Below, piece by piece: positions 32,781-43,085 of a DNA stretch of 64,000 nt. Within the stretch, counting starts at the first letter, position 1; each line of letters begins with the position of its first letter. Below the pieces are notes generated by a model that made no database searches, was not told the origin of the DNA, and saw only the letters and a list, made by a program, of their open reading frames with translations. The translations under genes and the position numbers were made by a program. Source of the stretch: Bradyrhizobiaceae bacterium (lineage in GTDB: Bacteria > Pseudomonadota > Alphaproteobacteria > Rhizobiales > Xanthobacteraceae); assembly GCA_020853885.1 (NCBI GenBank), contig JADYXZ010000004.1, positions 124,001 to 188,000 of the forward strand, written 5' to 3'.

Positions 32781-34349
32781 TTAGCGCGCCCGATTGCGCG
32801 CGATCTGCTCCCACAGCCAGCGGGCTGCCTGCGCCGGCGTTTCCTTGTCCTGGTCGCGATCGGCGCGCAGGTTCGTCTGCTGCATCAGCCCGACGTCGAT
32901 CCTGCCGATGAGCGGCGCGAGCGCGCGGCGCAGATCCTGGTCCGCGGCGCGCTTCGGCGAGGCAAGAAGCACGGCGTCGTAGGGCGGCAGCGCCTGCTTG
33001 GGATCGTCCAGCACCAGCAGATCGAAGCGCGCGATGCGGCCGTCGCTGGAGAAGGCGGAGATCACGTCGACATCGCCGCTGGCGACGGCGCCATACATGA
33101 AGGTGGAATCCATCTGGCGCTGGCTGCGGAAACGCAGGCCGTAGGCGTCGCGCAGCGCGGCCCACTCGGGCCGGTCGAAGAACTCGTAGTCGCCGCCGAT
33201 CGCAAGCTGCGGCGCGTGCCGCACGAGATCGTCGATGGTCCGGATGCCGAGCTCGTTCGCGCGGTCGCGGCGCATGGCAAGCGCATAGGCGTTCTCGAAG
33301 CCGAGATTGCCGATCAGCTCGATGCCGCGCTGGCGGCGGAGCCATTCGCCCATCTCGGCCAGCACCGCCTCACGGGATTTCGTTTCCTTCCGGCGCATGT
33401 GGTTGGCCCAGATCGTGCCGGAATAGTCGACGTAGACGTCGATCTCGCCGGCGGCGAGCGCCTCGAAGATCACGGTGGAGCCGAGGCCGTCGCGGCGCGA
33501 GGAGGAGAGGCCGTTCGCCTGCAGCCGCTGCTGGATGAGGGCGGCGAGGATGTATTGCTCGGTGAAGGTTTTCGCGCCGACGACGTAAGTCGCAGGCGGA
33601 CGCGAGCAGGCGGGGATGAGCGCGGCGGCGAGCACGAGCGCGAGGCCGAGCGCGCCCGCGGCGACGCGCAGGCGCTTGCGCTGGCCGACGCCGCTTTCCA
33701 TGAGCGCAAGCAGTTGGTCGACGACGAGCGCGAGCACAGCGGCGGCGACGCAGCCGAACAGCACGGAGACCCAGTTCTGCGTCTGCAAGCCGGCGAAGAT
33801 GTAGTTGCCGAGGCTGGTCTGGCCGACGGGCGTTGACAGCGTCGCGGTGCCGATCACCCACACCGCCGAGGTGCGGATGCCGGCCATGATGACGGGCAGC
33901 GCGAGCGGCAGCTCCACCATCCACAGCGACTGGCGTGGCGTCATGCCGACGCCGAGCGCGGCCTGGTTGACCGCTGGATCGATGCCGAGGATGCCGGTTA
34001 CCGTGTTCCGCAGCACCGGCAGCATCGAATAGAGCGTGAGCGCGATCACCGACGGCAGGAAGCCGAGCGCGGAGAATCCCTTACCGAAGATGGCTTCGGT
34101 CAGCGCGGAGATGCCGAGCAGCAGCGGATAAAAGAGCGCGAGCAGCGCGAGGCCGGGAATGGTCTGGATCAGGCTCGCGAACGCGAGCAGCGGCCAGCGC
34201 AGCGCCGGCCGCCGGGTCGCCATGACCGCGAGCGGCAGGCTGATCGCAAGCCCGAGCGCGAGCGCGGTCACGCTCACGATCACATGGCTCCCCAGATAAT
34301 CGGGCAGGCGGGCGAGCGCGTCGGCGATGCGCGGGTCGAGCCCGGTCAT
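32781..34349 (-). CDS. osmoprotectant-type ABC transporter permease fused to substrate-binding domain
   Basis: 522 residues. The N-terminal half (about 1-240) is an OpuCB/ProW-type permease with five or six helices and the EAA-like loop QAALGVGMTPRQSLWMVELPLALPVIMAGIRTS. A helix near 229-249 (ALGLALVLAAALIPACS) leads into an OpuAC-type binding domain from about residue 255: YVVGAKTFTEQYILAALIQQRL, VYVDYSGTIWANHM and the Trp/Tyr-rich pocket region. The fused layout is common for glycine betaine/choline transporters. It overlaps the ATPase gene by four bases. The exact ligand (betaine, choline, carnitine) is not readable. Confidence 0.88.
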   Translation of the reverse strand: MTGLDPRIADALARLPDYLGSHVIVSVTALALGLAISLPLAVMATRRPALRWPLLAFASLIQTIPGLALLALFYPLLLGISALTEAIFGKGFSALGFLPSVIALTLYSMLPVLRNTVTGILGIDPAVNQAALGVGMTPRQSLWMVELPLALPVIMAGIRTSAVWVIGTATLSTPVGQTSLGNYIFAGLQTQNWVSVLFGCVAAAVLALVVDQLLALMESGVGQRKRLRVAAGALGLALVLAAALIPACSRPPATYVVGAKTFTEQYILAALIQQRLQANGLSSSRRDGLGSTVIFEALAAGEIDVYVDYSGTIWANHMRRKETKSREAVLAEMGEWLRRQRGIELIGNLGFENAYALAMRRDRANELGIRTIDDLVRHAPQLAIGGDYEFFDRPEWAALRDAYGLRFRSQRQMDSTFMYGAVASGDVDVISAFSSDGRIARFDLLVLDDPKQALPPYDAVLLASPKRAADQDLRRALAPLIGRIDVGLMQQTNLRADRDQDKETPAQAARWLWEQIARNRAR

Positions 34350-35131
34350 CCGCCGTCCTCCATCAGCCGGCGCAGGCGCGCGGCCTGCGTGCGTGGCGTC
34401 TGCATCAGCTCGCGCACGTAGGCGTGCCCGGCGGCGGTCATCAGCTTGTGCGGCGTGCCTTCCTCGATCAGCCTGCCTTCGTGCAGCACGGCGATGCGGT
34501 CGGCGAGGAGCACGGCCTCCAGCATGTCGTGGGTGATCATCACCGTGGTGAGGCCGAGCTCGTCGTGCAGGCGGCGATAGTCCTGCCCGACAGCGTCGCG
34601 GGTGAGCGGATCGAGCGCACCGAAGGGCTCGTCCATCAGCACGACTTGCGGCGCGGCGGCGATCGCGCGGGCGACGCCGACGCGCTGGCGCTCGCCGCCG
34701 GAGAGCTCGCGCGGGAAGCGGTCGCGATAGTCGGCGGGCGCGAGACGGACGAGCGCAAGGAGCTCATCGACGCGCGCCGCGCGCTTTCCCTTGTCCCAGC
34801 CAAGCAGCCGCGGCGTGATGGCGATGTTCTCCGCCACCGTCATGTGCGGGAACAGGCCGACGCCCTGGAAAACGTAGCCGATGCGCCGGCGCAGCATGAT
34901 CGGGTCGGCGCTCTGCACGTCCTTGCCGGCAAAGCGGACGATGCCTTCGCTCGGCTCGGCGAGGCGATTGATGAGGCGGAGCAGCGTGGTCTTGCCGGAG
35001 CCGGAGGGGCCGACGACGGCGAGGAATTCGCGGGGCGCGACGCGCAGCGAGATGCGGTCGAGCGCGACCACGCGGCCATCTCCGAACCGCTTGAAAACGT
35101 TATCGAATTCAATCGCGGGCGCGGAATCCAT
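34346..35131 (-). CDS. osmoprotectant-type ABC transporter ATP-binding protein
   Basis: 261 residues from ATG 35131 (GGGAGCC ribosome site); the open frame to 35278 is not needed. Walker A GPSGSGKTT (about 40-48), Q-loop YVFQGVGLFPHMTV, signature LSGGERQRVGVARAI, Walker B VVLMDEPFGALDP and H-loop MITHDMLEA. It closely resembles OpuCA/ProV but lacks the C-terminal CBS pair seen in many OpuCA proteins. It pairs with the fused permease/binding protein downstream. It is divergent from the aldehyde dehydrogenase gene. Confidence 0.9.
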   Translation of the reverse strand: MDSAPAIEFDNVFKRFGDGRVVALDRISLRVAPREFLAVVGPSGSGKTTLLRLINRLAEPSEGIVRFAGKDVQSADPIMLRRRIGYVFQGVGLFPHMTVAENIAITPRLLGWDKGKRAARVDELLALVRLAPADYRDRFPRELSGGERQRVGVARAIAAAPQVVLMDEPFGALDPLTRDAVGQDYRRLHDELGLTTVMITHDMLEAVLLADRIAVLHEGRLIEEGTPHKLMTAAGHAYVRELMQTPRTQAARLRRLMEDGG

Positions 35132-35283
35132 CGAGGCTCCCAACCCCGGGTACCATGCTCGCGGCGGCATTCCAACCCGCGCGGACGTGCGCCGCCACGG
35201 TGCCGGTAACGCTCGCCGGCAGAAGCGGTCGACAACGAACGGTCGGAGTGCCACCTTAATTTGTGCACGGGAGAACAAGGTCG

Positions 35284-36735
35284 ATGACGAATGTTGCCAT
35301 GCGTATCGGCGGCCGCGACGCCGCCTCCGGCGACGGCCGCTACTATGAGAAGCGCAATCCGTTCACCGGCGAGTTGATCGCGCGCGTGCCCGATGCGGGG
35401 CCGCTCGACGCCGTCGCCGCCGTGGGCGCCGCCTCCACCGCGTTCAAGGCATGGTCGAAGACTTCACCGTCGCAACGGCGCGCGATCTTGTGGAAGGTGG
35501 CCGATCTTCTCGAAGCCCGCGCGCAGGACATCGCGAAGACGATCACCGCGGAAACGGGCGGCACGTTCGGCTGGGGCATGTTCAACGCCTTCTTCGCCGC
35601 GACGATGCTGCGGGAGGCGGCGGCGTCGACCACGTTCCTGCACGGCGAGACGATCCCTTCCGACATTCCGGGCAACATCGCGATGTCGATCCGCCAGCCG
35701 GTCGGCGTCGTGCTCGGCATCGCGCCGTGGAACGCACCGATGATCCTCGGCGTGCGCGCGGTGGCGATGCCGCTTGCCTGCGGCAACACGGTGGTGCTGA
35801 AGGCTTCGGAGGAATGTCCCGGCACGCACCGGATCATCGGCGACGTGCTGGAAGAGGCGGGCCTGCCGGCCGGCGCGATCAACGTGCTGACGACCTCGCG
35901 CGAGGGTGCGGCGGGCGCCGTCAACGCGCTGATCGCCGATCCGCGCGTGAAGCGCATCAATTTCACCGGCTCGATGCACGTCGGCAAGATCATCGCCGCG
36001 CAGGCGGCGAGGTATCTCAAGCCGGTGCTGCTCGAGCTCGGCGGCAAGGCGCCGCTCGTGGTGCTCGACGACGCCGATCTCGACGAAGCGGCGGCGGCCG
36101 CGAACTTCGGCGCCTTCATGCATCAGGGACAGATCTGCATGTCGACGGAGCGGCTCGTGGTGCAGAAGCCGGTGCTGCAGCCGTTCCTCGACCGGCTGGT
36201 GACGAAGGCAAGAAACCTGAAGGTCGGCGATCCGGCCGACCCGGAAACGCAGATCGGCTCGATGGTGAACGAGCGCGCGGTGAAGCGCGTGCAGGAGCTC
36301 ATCAAGGACGCGGTCGAGCGCGGCGCGCGCGTCGTGTGCGGCGGGCAGGCATACGGAACGCTCATGCAGCCGACCGTGATCGACCGCGTGTCGCCCGATA
36401 TGCGCATCTATCGCGAGGAATCGTTCGGGCCGGTGGTGATCGTGCTGCCGGTGAACGACGACGAGGAAGCGATCCGCACGGCCAACGACACCGAGTATGG
36501 CCTGGCGGCGGCGGTGTTCGGCCACGACCTCGACCGCGCCTACGCGGTGGCGTCGCGGATCGAGAGCGGCATCTGCCATATCAATGGGCCGACGGTGGCC
36601 GACGAGCCGCAGATGCCGTTCGGCGGCGTGAAGGAGTCGGGCTACGGCCGGTTCGGCGGCAAGGCGGGCATCGCCGAGTTCACGGAGTTGCGCTGGATCA
36701 CGATGCAGACCGGGCACCGGCATTATCCGATTTGA
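35284..36735 (+). CDS. aldehyde dehydrogenase (NAD(P)+), aromatic-aldehyde type
   Basis: 483 residues from ATG 35284. ALDH landmarks: GIAPWNAPMILGVRAVAMPLACGNTVVLKASEECPG (cofactor groove), INFTGSMHVGK, the general base Glu251 in LLELGGKAP, the nucleophile Cys285 in HQGQICMSTERL, and EESFGPVVIVLPVNDDEEAI. The C-terminus GVKESGYGRFGG is typical. The QGQICMST context resembles salicylaldehyde, vanillin and benzaldehyde dehydrogenases, which would suit a genome that degrades aromatics, but that is inference. It is divergent from the ABC transporter, with 152 bases between. Confidence 0.9.
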   Translation: MTNVAMRIGGRDAASGDGRYYEKRNPFTGELIARVPDAGPLDAVAAVGAASTAFKAWSKTSPSQRRAILWKVADLLEARAQDIAKTITAETGGTFGWGMFNAFFAATMLREAAASTTFLHGETIPSDIPGNIAMSIRQPVGVVLGIAPWNAPMILGVRAVAMPLACGNTVVLKASEECPGTHRIIGDVLEEAGLPAGAINVLTTSREGAAGAVNALIADPRVKRINFTGSMHVGKIIAAQAARYLKPVLLELGGKAPLVVLDDADLDEAAAAANFGAFMHQGQICMSTERLVVQKPVLQPFLDRLVTKARNLKVGDPADPETQIGSMVNERAVKRVQELIKDAVERGARVVCGGQAYGTLMQPTVIDRVSPDMRIYREESFGPVVIVLPVNDDEEAIRTANDTEYGLAAAVFGHDLDRAYAVASRIESGICHINGPTVADEPQMPFGGVKESGYGRFGGKAGIAEFTELRWITMQTGHRHYPI

Positions 36736-36742
36736 CATTTTC

Positions 36743-36857
36743 GCCCTCATGGTTTGAGACGCGCCGCTTCGCGGCGCTCCTCACCATGAGGACTTAGTTT
36801 CACAACACCTCATCCTGAGGAGACCGCGAAGCGGTCGTCTCGAAGGATGAGGTGGTG
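36743..36857. repeat. paired CCTCAT-type hairpin repeats
   Basis: Two units between convergent genes: 36743-36793 (GCCCTCATGGTTTGAGACGC with GCGGCGCTCCTCACCATGAGG) and 36806-36857 (CACCTCATCCTGAGGAGACC with GGTCGTCTCGAAGGATGAGG). The units are in opposite orientations, as at the other sites of this family. Confidence 0.8.
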
Positions 36858-36860
36858 ATC

Positions 36861-37421
36861 TTAGTACTGAAGAATCTTCAGCGCGGCGAAGCCGGGTGCG
36901 AGCAACACGAAGGCCCAGACCATCGCCGAGGCCCAGTTCGCGGCCTGGAACAGCACGCGGGGCATCTCGAAGACGCCGGCGACCAGCGGGACGATGGCGC
37001 GCACCGGCCCGAAGAAGCGGCCGAGGAAGACGCTCCACACGCCCCAGCGGCGGAAGAAGCGCTCGCCGCGATCGTACAGGTCGGGATAGCGGGAGAGCGG
37101 CCAGACGTGCTTCGCCGTGTTCTCAAGCTTGTAGCCGACCCAGTACGACACCCAGTCGCCGAGCCCGGCGCCGGCGGCGGCGCCGAGCCAGACCGGCCAG
37201 AACTCGATGTCCGTCGTGCCGATCAGCGCGCCGATGCCGACGAGCGCGAAGGTCGCGGGGACGAAGAAGCCGATGACCGCGAGCGACTCGCCGAAGGCGA
37301 GCAGGAAGACGATCACCGGCGCCCACTCCCCATGCGCCTTCACGAATTCGAGCACCTGCTGGCCGAACGCGTTCGCCTGGATGCCGGCGAGAATGTCGTG
37401 AGCGACGGCGCTGAAGTCCAT
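36861..37421 (-). CDS. DedA family membrane protein
   Basis: 186 residues from ATG 37421 (a TTG at 37442 would add seven). The DedA/SNARE-associated motifs are present: FLLAFGESLAVIGFFVPATFALVGIGALIG (first half), GAAAGAGLGDWVSYWVGYKLE (the conserved G-x-x-x-GD-x-x-x-Y), and FFRRWGVWSVFLGRFFGPVRAIVPLVAGVFEM with the essential Arg residues of F-x-R-F/x-P-x-R. DedA proteins act in lipid-carrier flipping and membrane homeostasis at the inner membrane. The substrate is unknown here. Confidence 0.9.
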   Translation of the reverse strand: MDFSAVAHDILAGIQANAFGQQVLEFVKAHGEWAPVIVFLLAFGESLAVIGFFVPATFALVGIGALIGTTDIEFWPVWLGAAAGAGLGDWVSYWVGYKLENTAKHVWPLSRYPDLYDRGERFFRRWGVWSVFLGRFFGPVRAIVPLVAGVFEMPRVLFQAANWASAMVWAFVLLAPGFAALKILQY

Positions 37422-37573
37422 GAGGTCGGGCCAAAGGTGCAAGCGGCATCGGTAGTCGAAGCGGACAGGGGCACTTCATTGCCGGGCTTTGCACGCGCGC
37501 GCAATGGCCATGACGTCACGAGGTTGTCGGCCGGGCGCTCTTGCACATGTTGCCCCGGCGGCTACCCTGATCG

Positions 37574-37828
37574 TTGAAGCACACGCGATGCGGGCGGAAC
37601 CTGCACGGATCGGGAACAATGGAAGCGTCCAAGTCGATGCAGGGCCGTGCGGCAGACGCAGCGGCGATCCCGATGTACTCGACGACGGGCAGGATGGACC
37701 CGAAGGGTGCAACGGCCGTGCTCACGGTATTCAGCCAGTCGTCGCCGGATGTGGCCAAGGCCAATATCGATCTGTCGAAGACCTACACCAACCAGTTCGT
37801 CGATCAGGCGCTGAAGGCGACGAACTGA
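37574..37828 (+). pseudogene. remnant of a NitT/TauT-type ABC substrate-binding protein (C-terminus)
   Basis: The last 48 codons of this frame read RMDPKGATAVLTVFSQ...SPDVAKANIDLSKTYTNQFV, the typical end of a periplasmic NitT/TauT binding protein (helix, then IDLSKTYTNxFV). The preceding 35 codons (37574-37680) have no family pattern, no signal peptide, and the gene is far too short (84 codons against about 330). No permease or ATPase neighbours it. It is best read as a decayed 3' fragment. Confidence 0.55.
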
Positions 37829-37842
37829 TCGAGGCGTTAGTA

Positions 37843-37966
37843 GGCCCTCATGGTTCGAGATGCCCGCCTCCGCTTCGCTGCGGCGGGCTCCTTACCATGA
37901 GGGTCTTTTCCTTTCGCCTCATCCTGAGGAGCCCGCCGAAGGCGGGCGTCTCGAAGGATGAGGCGG
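37843..37966. repeat. paired CCTCAT-type hairpin repeats
   Basis: Two units: 37843-37903 (GGCCCTCATGGTTCGAGATG paired with TCCTTACCATGAGGGTCTT, inner CCCGCC/GGCGGG stem) and 37915-37966 (CGCCTCATCCTGAGGAGCCC paired with GGGCGTCTCGAAGGATGAGG). They end 20 bases before pdxY, so they separate it from the pseudogene. Confidence 0.8.
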
Positions 37967-37985
37967 AATCGTTTATGCAGTCAGC

Positions 37986-38837
37986 ATGAACCTCCTCTCC
38001 ATCCAGTCGCATGTCGCCTACGGCCATGTCGGCAACGCGGCGGCGACGTTTCCCCTGCAGCGGCTTGGGATCGAAGTCTGGCCGATCCACACGGTGCAGT
38101 TCTCCAATCACACCGGCTATGGCGCCTGGCGCGGGCAGGTGTTCGAGGCAGGCCTCATCCGCGAAGTGATGCAGGGGATCGAGGAGCGCGGCGCGCTGCC
38201 CCGCTGCGACGGGGTGCTTTCGGGCTACATGGGCTCGGCGGAGATCGGGATGGCGATCCTCGACGCGGTCGACCGCGTGAAGGCGGCGAATGCCGAAGCG
38301 CTCTATTGCTGCGATCCGGTGATCGGCGACGTCGGGCGCGGCGTGTTCGTGCGGCCGGGCATTCCGGAGTTCATGCGCGAGACGGCCATGCCCGCGGCCG
38401 ATCTGGTGACGCCGAACCAGTTCGAGCTCGACTATCTGTCCGGGCTGACGACGCGCACCATGGCCGAGACGGCGCGGGCCTGCGGCGCGATCCATGCGAT
38501 GGGGCCGGCGTGCGTCCTTATCACCAGCCTGCATGTCGAGGATACGCCGAAGGACGCGATCGACCTGTTCGCGTCCGGGCCCGACGGCCGGTTCCGGCTG
38601 CGCACGCCGCGGCTGGAGATCGTCGTGAACGGGGCGGGCGACGCGATCGCGGCGCTGTTCTTCGCGCACTACCTGCGCACGCGCTCGACGGCGGAGGCGC
38701 TGTCGCTGGCGGCATCGTCGATCTACGGCCTCTTGCGGCGGACGGCGGAGGCGGGGGCGCGGGAAATTCTGGTGATTGAGGCGCAGGAGGAGTTCGTCAA
38801 CCCGACCCGGAAGTTTGTGCCGGTCGCGGGCGGCTGA
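37986..38837 (+). CDS. pdxY: pyridoxal kinase
   Basis: 283 residues of the ribokinase-like PdxK/PdxY family. N-terminal pyridoxal site: [45 protein letters not shown]-binding and catalytic region: [13 protein letters not shown], then LITSLHVED, and the anion-hole [17 protein letters not shown] with the catalytic Asp. It phosphorylates pyridoxal to PLP in the vitamin B6 salvage pathway. The PdxY-like start [13 protein letters not shown] is the closest match. It is monocistronic. Confidence 0.93.
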   Translation: MNLLSIQSHVAYGHVGNAAATFPLQRLGIEVWPIHTVQFSNHTGYGAWRGQVFEAGLIREVMQGIEERGALPRCDGVLSGYMGSAEIGMAILDAVDRVKAANAEALYCCDPVIGDVGRGVFVRPGIPEFMRETAMPAADLVTPNQFELDYLSGLTTRTMAETARACGAIHAMGPACVLITSLHVEDTPKDAIDLFASGPDGRFRLRTPRLEIVVNGAGDAIAALFFAHYLRTRSTAEALSLAASSIYGLLRRTAEAGAREILVIEAQEEFVNPTRKFVPVAGG

Positions 38838-38893
38838 ATCGGCGGGCGCCGAGTTCGGTGCTATGGATGGCTTTGGGCATGCCGAGGTCGTCC

Positions 38894-39808
38894 ATGAAAT
38901 TGTCCGAACACACGATCCATTGCCGCATCGACAAGTCGGATCGCTTCCGGCTTGCGGATCACGATCCCGCGGAGACCTGCGGGCTCGACATCGAGAAGAA
39001 GGAGGCGAAGGACCTGCTCGCCGACGACGTGAAGCGGCTTTCGGATCTGCAGGAGCGCCTGTACGCCGAGGACCGCTGGTCGGTGCTGCTGATCTTTCAG
39101 GCGATGGACGCGGCGGGAAAAGACAGCGCGATCAAGCACGTGATGTCGGGCGTGAACCCGCAGGGCTGTCAGGTGCACGCGTTCAAGGCGCCGAGCGCGC
39201 AGGAACTCGATCACGATTTCCTCTGGCGCACGACCATGGCGCTGCCCGAGCGCGGGCGGATCGGCATCTTCAACCGCTCGTACTATGAGGAAGTGCTGGT
39301 CGTGCGCGTGCATTCGAAAATCCTGCAAGGGCAGAAGCTGCCGAAGGGGCTGGTGACGGACCGCATCTGGCACGAACGCTACGAGAGCATCCGCGACTTC
39401 GAGCGGCATATGGCGCGGAACGGCACGCTGATCCTGAAGTTCTTTCTGAATGTGTCGAAGGAGGAGCAGCGGCAGCGTTTCCTCGACCGCATCGAGGAGC
39501 CGGCGAAGCGCTGGAAATTCTCCATGGGCGACGTCGCCGAGCGCGAGCTGTGGGACCGCTACATGGAAGCCTATGAAGAGATGATCCGCCACACGAGCAC
39601 GGCCGAGGCGCCGTGGCACGTGATCGCGGCGGACAACAAGTGGTTCACGCGGCTGATGGTGGCGCGAACGATCGTGAACGCGCTCGACCGTCTCGATCCG
39701 AAGTTTCCGAAGGTCGAGGGTGCCGCGCTCGACGAACTGAAGAAGGCGCGCGAGGCGCTGCTCGCCGAGGAAAAGTCCGATGCACGGCGCGCGAAAAATC
39801 AGCGGTAG
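38894..39808 (+). CDS. ppk2: polyphosphate kinase 2 (probably class III)
   Basis: 304 residues from ATG 38894 (GAGGTCG ribosome site). The PPK2 core is clear: Walker A FQAMDAAGKDSAIKHVMSGVNPQGCQVHAFKAPS, lid and Walker B LPERGRIGIFNRSYYEEVLVVRVH, then FFLNVSKEEQRQRFLDRIEEPAKRWKFS. The combination AMDAAGKDS...MSGVNPQG resembles class III PPK2 enzymes, which phosphorylate AMP and ADP with polyphosphate. Its stop overlaps the convergent lipoprotein gene by ten bases. Confidence 0.9.
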   Translation: MKLSEHTIHCRIDKSDRFRLADHDPAETCGLDIEKKEAKDLLADDVKRLSDLQERLYAEDRWSVLLIFQAMDAAGKDSAIKHVMSGVNPQGCQVHAFKAPSAQELDHDFLWRTTMALPERGRIGIFNRSYYEEVLVVRVHSKILQGQKLPKGLVTDRIWHERYESIRDFERHMARNGTLILKFFLNVSKEEQRQRFLDRIEEPAKRWKFSMGDVAERELWDRYMEAYEEMIRHTSTAEAPWHVIAADNKWFTRLMVARTIVNALDRLDPKFPKVEGAALDELKKAREALLAEEKSDARRAKNQR

Positions 39809-40152
39809 CCGTAGCGCGCCTTGACGCTTGCAAGCTGCTTTTGCGCCTCGGCTTCGCGCCCTTCGGCGCAGGCGCGCTTCACCGGCTCGAGGTCGGTCGT
39901 CAGCCGGTTATAGACGCCCGGATTCAGGTATCCGGTCTCCGCGTCGCGATCGATGATGTCCTGATAGTCGGCGATCGGGCTCGCGCAGCCGGGAGGTCCG
40001 GCGATCACTGCGCGCGGAGCGGCCGAGCCGGAGCCCGAGCCCGTGATGACGGAAGGACCCGCGGGCGCGGAGGTCTGCAGGCGGGGCGCGTCGGCCGAGG
40101 AGCAGGCACCGAGCATCAGTGCCAGGCTGGCCGCGATTGCGATCCGGGACAT
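39799..40152 (-). CDS. small putative lipoprotein
   Basis: 117 residues from ATG 40152. A lipoprotein signal ends LALMLGACSS (lipobox LGAC, Cys at position 16). A Ser/Gly/Pro-rich linker (APAGPSVITGSGSGSAAPR) is followed by a small domain: GCASPIADYQDIIDRDAETGYLNPGVYNRLTTDLEPVKRACAEGREAEAQKQLASVKARYGYR. This pattern is known from uncharacterised rhizobial lipoproteins. The 3' end overlaps ppk2 by ten bases in convergent orientation. It is divergent from the hydrolase gene, whose ATG is 94 bases away. Confidence 0.7.
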   Translation of the reverse strand: MSRIAIAASLALMLGACSSADAPRLQTSAPAGPSVITGSGSGSAAPRAVIAGPPGCASPIADYQDIIDRDAETGYLNPGVYNRLTTDLEPVKRACAEGREAEAQKQLASVKARYGYR

Positions 40153-40246
40153 TGTGGCCTCTGGGGCGAAGGCTTGGGTACGGACGCCGGCAAACTTGAA
40201 CCCGAACCCGTGCAAGAGCAAGCTCCCGCCGGAGGCGCGGCTTCCC

Positions 40247-41044
40247 ATGCGCAAACTTGTCCTTGCGTTGTCCCTGGTTCTGGCCACGAGCGCGGCCGTG
40301 GCGCAGGAGCAGACGGTCGTCGAGATTCCCTCGCGCGGCCAGACGATCCGCGCGCTCCTGTTCAAGCCCGCCAACCCGGTCGCGAGCGTCGTGCTGCTCG
40401 CGGGCGGGCATGGCGTGCTCGCGCTCTCGCCGGACGGCAGGATCGGCTGGGGCGCGGGTAATCAACTGGTGCGGACGCGCGCCGCCTATGCGCAGGCGGG
40501 CTTCGCCACCATCGTTCCCGACGCAGCCTCGGATATGGGCACGCCGGCGAAGCCGAAGGACGGCTATCGCTTCAGCGCGCCGCACGGGCAGGACGTGGGC
40601 GCGGTCGTTGCCTATATGCGGGCGATCAAAGCGCCGGTCGTGCTCGTCGGCACGAGCCGGGGCGCAGTATCGGCGGGCGTGGCGCTTGCGCAGACCGCGG
40701 GTGCGACGCGGCCGGACGCCGTGGTCCTGACCGCGCCGATGCTGATGACGGTCGGCAATCAGCCGAGCTTCCAGCAGGCGATCGGGAACAACCCGCAAAG
40801 GGCGCAGCTTCCGTTCCTGGTCGTCGGGCACCGGAAGGACGGCTGCAAATACACGGCCCCGGCCAGCATCGACCAGTTCAGGGCGTGGCACGGGGGCAAG
40901 GTCGATGTCGTCATGCTGGATGGCCCCGAAGGGAAAGGCGACCCCTGCGAAGCGCAGGCTGCACACGGGTTTGCGGGGATCGACGGTCAGGCGGTCGCGA
41001 CCGTTACCGGCTGGATCAAGGGGAACATCCTCAAGGCCAGGTAG
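40247..41044 (+). CDS. secreted alpha/beta hydrolase-fold protein
   Basis: 265 residues from ATG 40247 (GGAGGCG ribosome site) with a signal peptide (MRKLVLALSLVLATSAAVAQ). The fold begins EIPSRGQTIRALLFKP and VVLLAGGHGVLALSPDG; the nucleophile elbow is VLVGTSRGAVSAG (Ser in GTSRG). A later Asp/His pair fits VVMLDGPEGKGDPCEAQAAHGF. The protein is therefore probably a periplasmic esterase-like enzyme. The substrate is unknown. Two Cys (DGCKY, DPCEA) may form a disulfide. Confidence 0.75.
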   Translation: MRKLVLALSLVLATSAAVAQEQTVVEIPSRGQTIRALLFKPANPVASVVLLAGGHGVLALSPDGRIGWGAGNQLVRTRAAYAQAGFATIVPDAASDMGTPAKPKDGYRFSAPHGQDVGAVVAYMRAIKAPVVLVGTSRGAVSAGVALAQTAGATRPDAVVLTAPMLMTVGNQPSFQQAIGNNPQRAQLPFLVVGHRKDGCKYTAPASIDQFRAWHGGKVDVVMLDGPEGKGDPCEAQAAHGFAGIDGQAVATVTGWIKGNILKAR

Positions 41045-41162
41045 GCGGCGGCCTTGCCTCGCCCAAGCCAGGTCGGCTAGAACACCACCTCGCCGGTTTC
41101 ACCGGGCCTTAAGTGTTTCGGGCAAAACTGGCGTCTGATTCGAGAGCAGAGCGAGCGCCGCC

Positions 41163-41264
41163 GTGACGATCGAATTCCAAGGCCGCACCGCCAACCGGGT
41201 CGCCAGCGCGATCTCCGGACAAGCTCTCATTCTCGCCGGGCTCCTTCTCCTTCGCCGCCCCTGA
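41163..41264 (+). CDS. leuL: leuA leader peptide (attenuator)
   Basis: A 33-codon frame starting at GTG 41163 encodes a C-terminal block QALILAGLLLLRRP: six Leu and one Ile in twelve residues, written only with CTC, CTT and ATT codons and no CTG. The stop TGA (41262-41264) lies inside a stem: CCCCTGAG (41258-41265) pairs with CTCAGGGG (41292-41299), with a GGCCGGCC-rich interior. It sits 99 bases before leuA. This is the layout of leucine-responsive ribosome-mediated attenuation. No clear T-run follows, so control may also act on leuA translation. The start codon is uncertain. Confidence 0.7.
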   Translation: MTIEFQGRTANRVASAISGQALILAGLLLLRRP

Positions 41265-41299
41265 GGGCCGGCCGGGCTTTGTGCCTGGGCGCTCAGGGG
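41258..41299 (+). promoter_or_regulatory. leuA leader stem-loop
   Basis: An 8-bp perfect stem, 41258-41265 with 41292-41299, overlaps the leader stop codon. A ribosome stalled at the Leu codons (41227-41252) would keep this segment in a different fold from one that reaches the stop. Confidence 0.55.
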
Positions 41300-41363
41300 A
41301 ACCGGAGACCGAACCCCATAGCGCCGAGACGAAAGGCGCAAAGCGAGAGAAGGAAACCAGCCG

Positions 41364-42929
<1,566 letters not shown>

Positions 42930-42938
42930 ACGCTTATC

Positions 42939-43075
42939 CCTCCCCCGCTTGCGGGGGAGGGTGGCGAGCCGCAAAGCGGCGAGCCGGGTGGGGGAGTTTG
43001 CGTCGCTGCGCCAGACCCCACCCCGCCTCCGCCCGCTGTCGCGGGCGTCGGCGCCCCTCCCCTAAAGGGGAGGGA
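42939..43075. repeat. CCCTCCCC-bounded repeat between leuA and the RND pump
   Basis: A 137-base element with an 11-bp hairpin at each end's base: CCCTCCCCCGC/GCGGGGGAGGG (42939-42962) and CCCTCCCCT/AGGGGAGGG (43056-43075). The middle contains GGCGAGCCGCAAAGCGGCGAGCC and CGCCCGCTGTCGCGGGCG stems. It lies between convergent genes and can end both transcripts. It resembles dispersed elements seen in many alphaproteobacteria. Confidence 0.7.
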
Positions 43076-43085
43076 TGAAGCCTCC

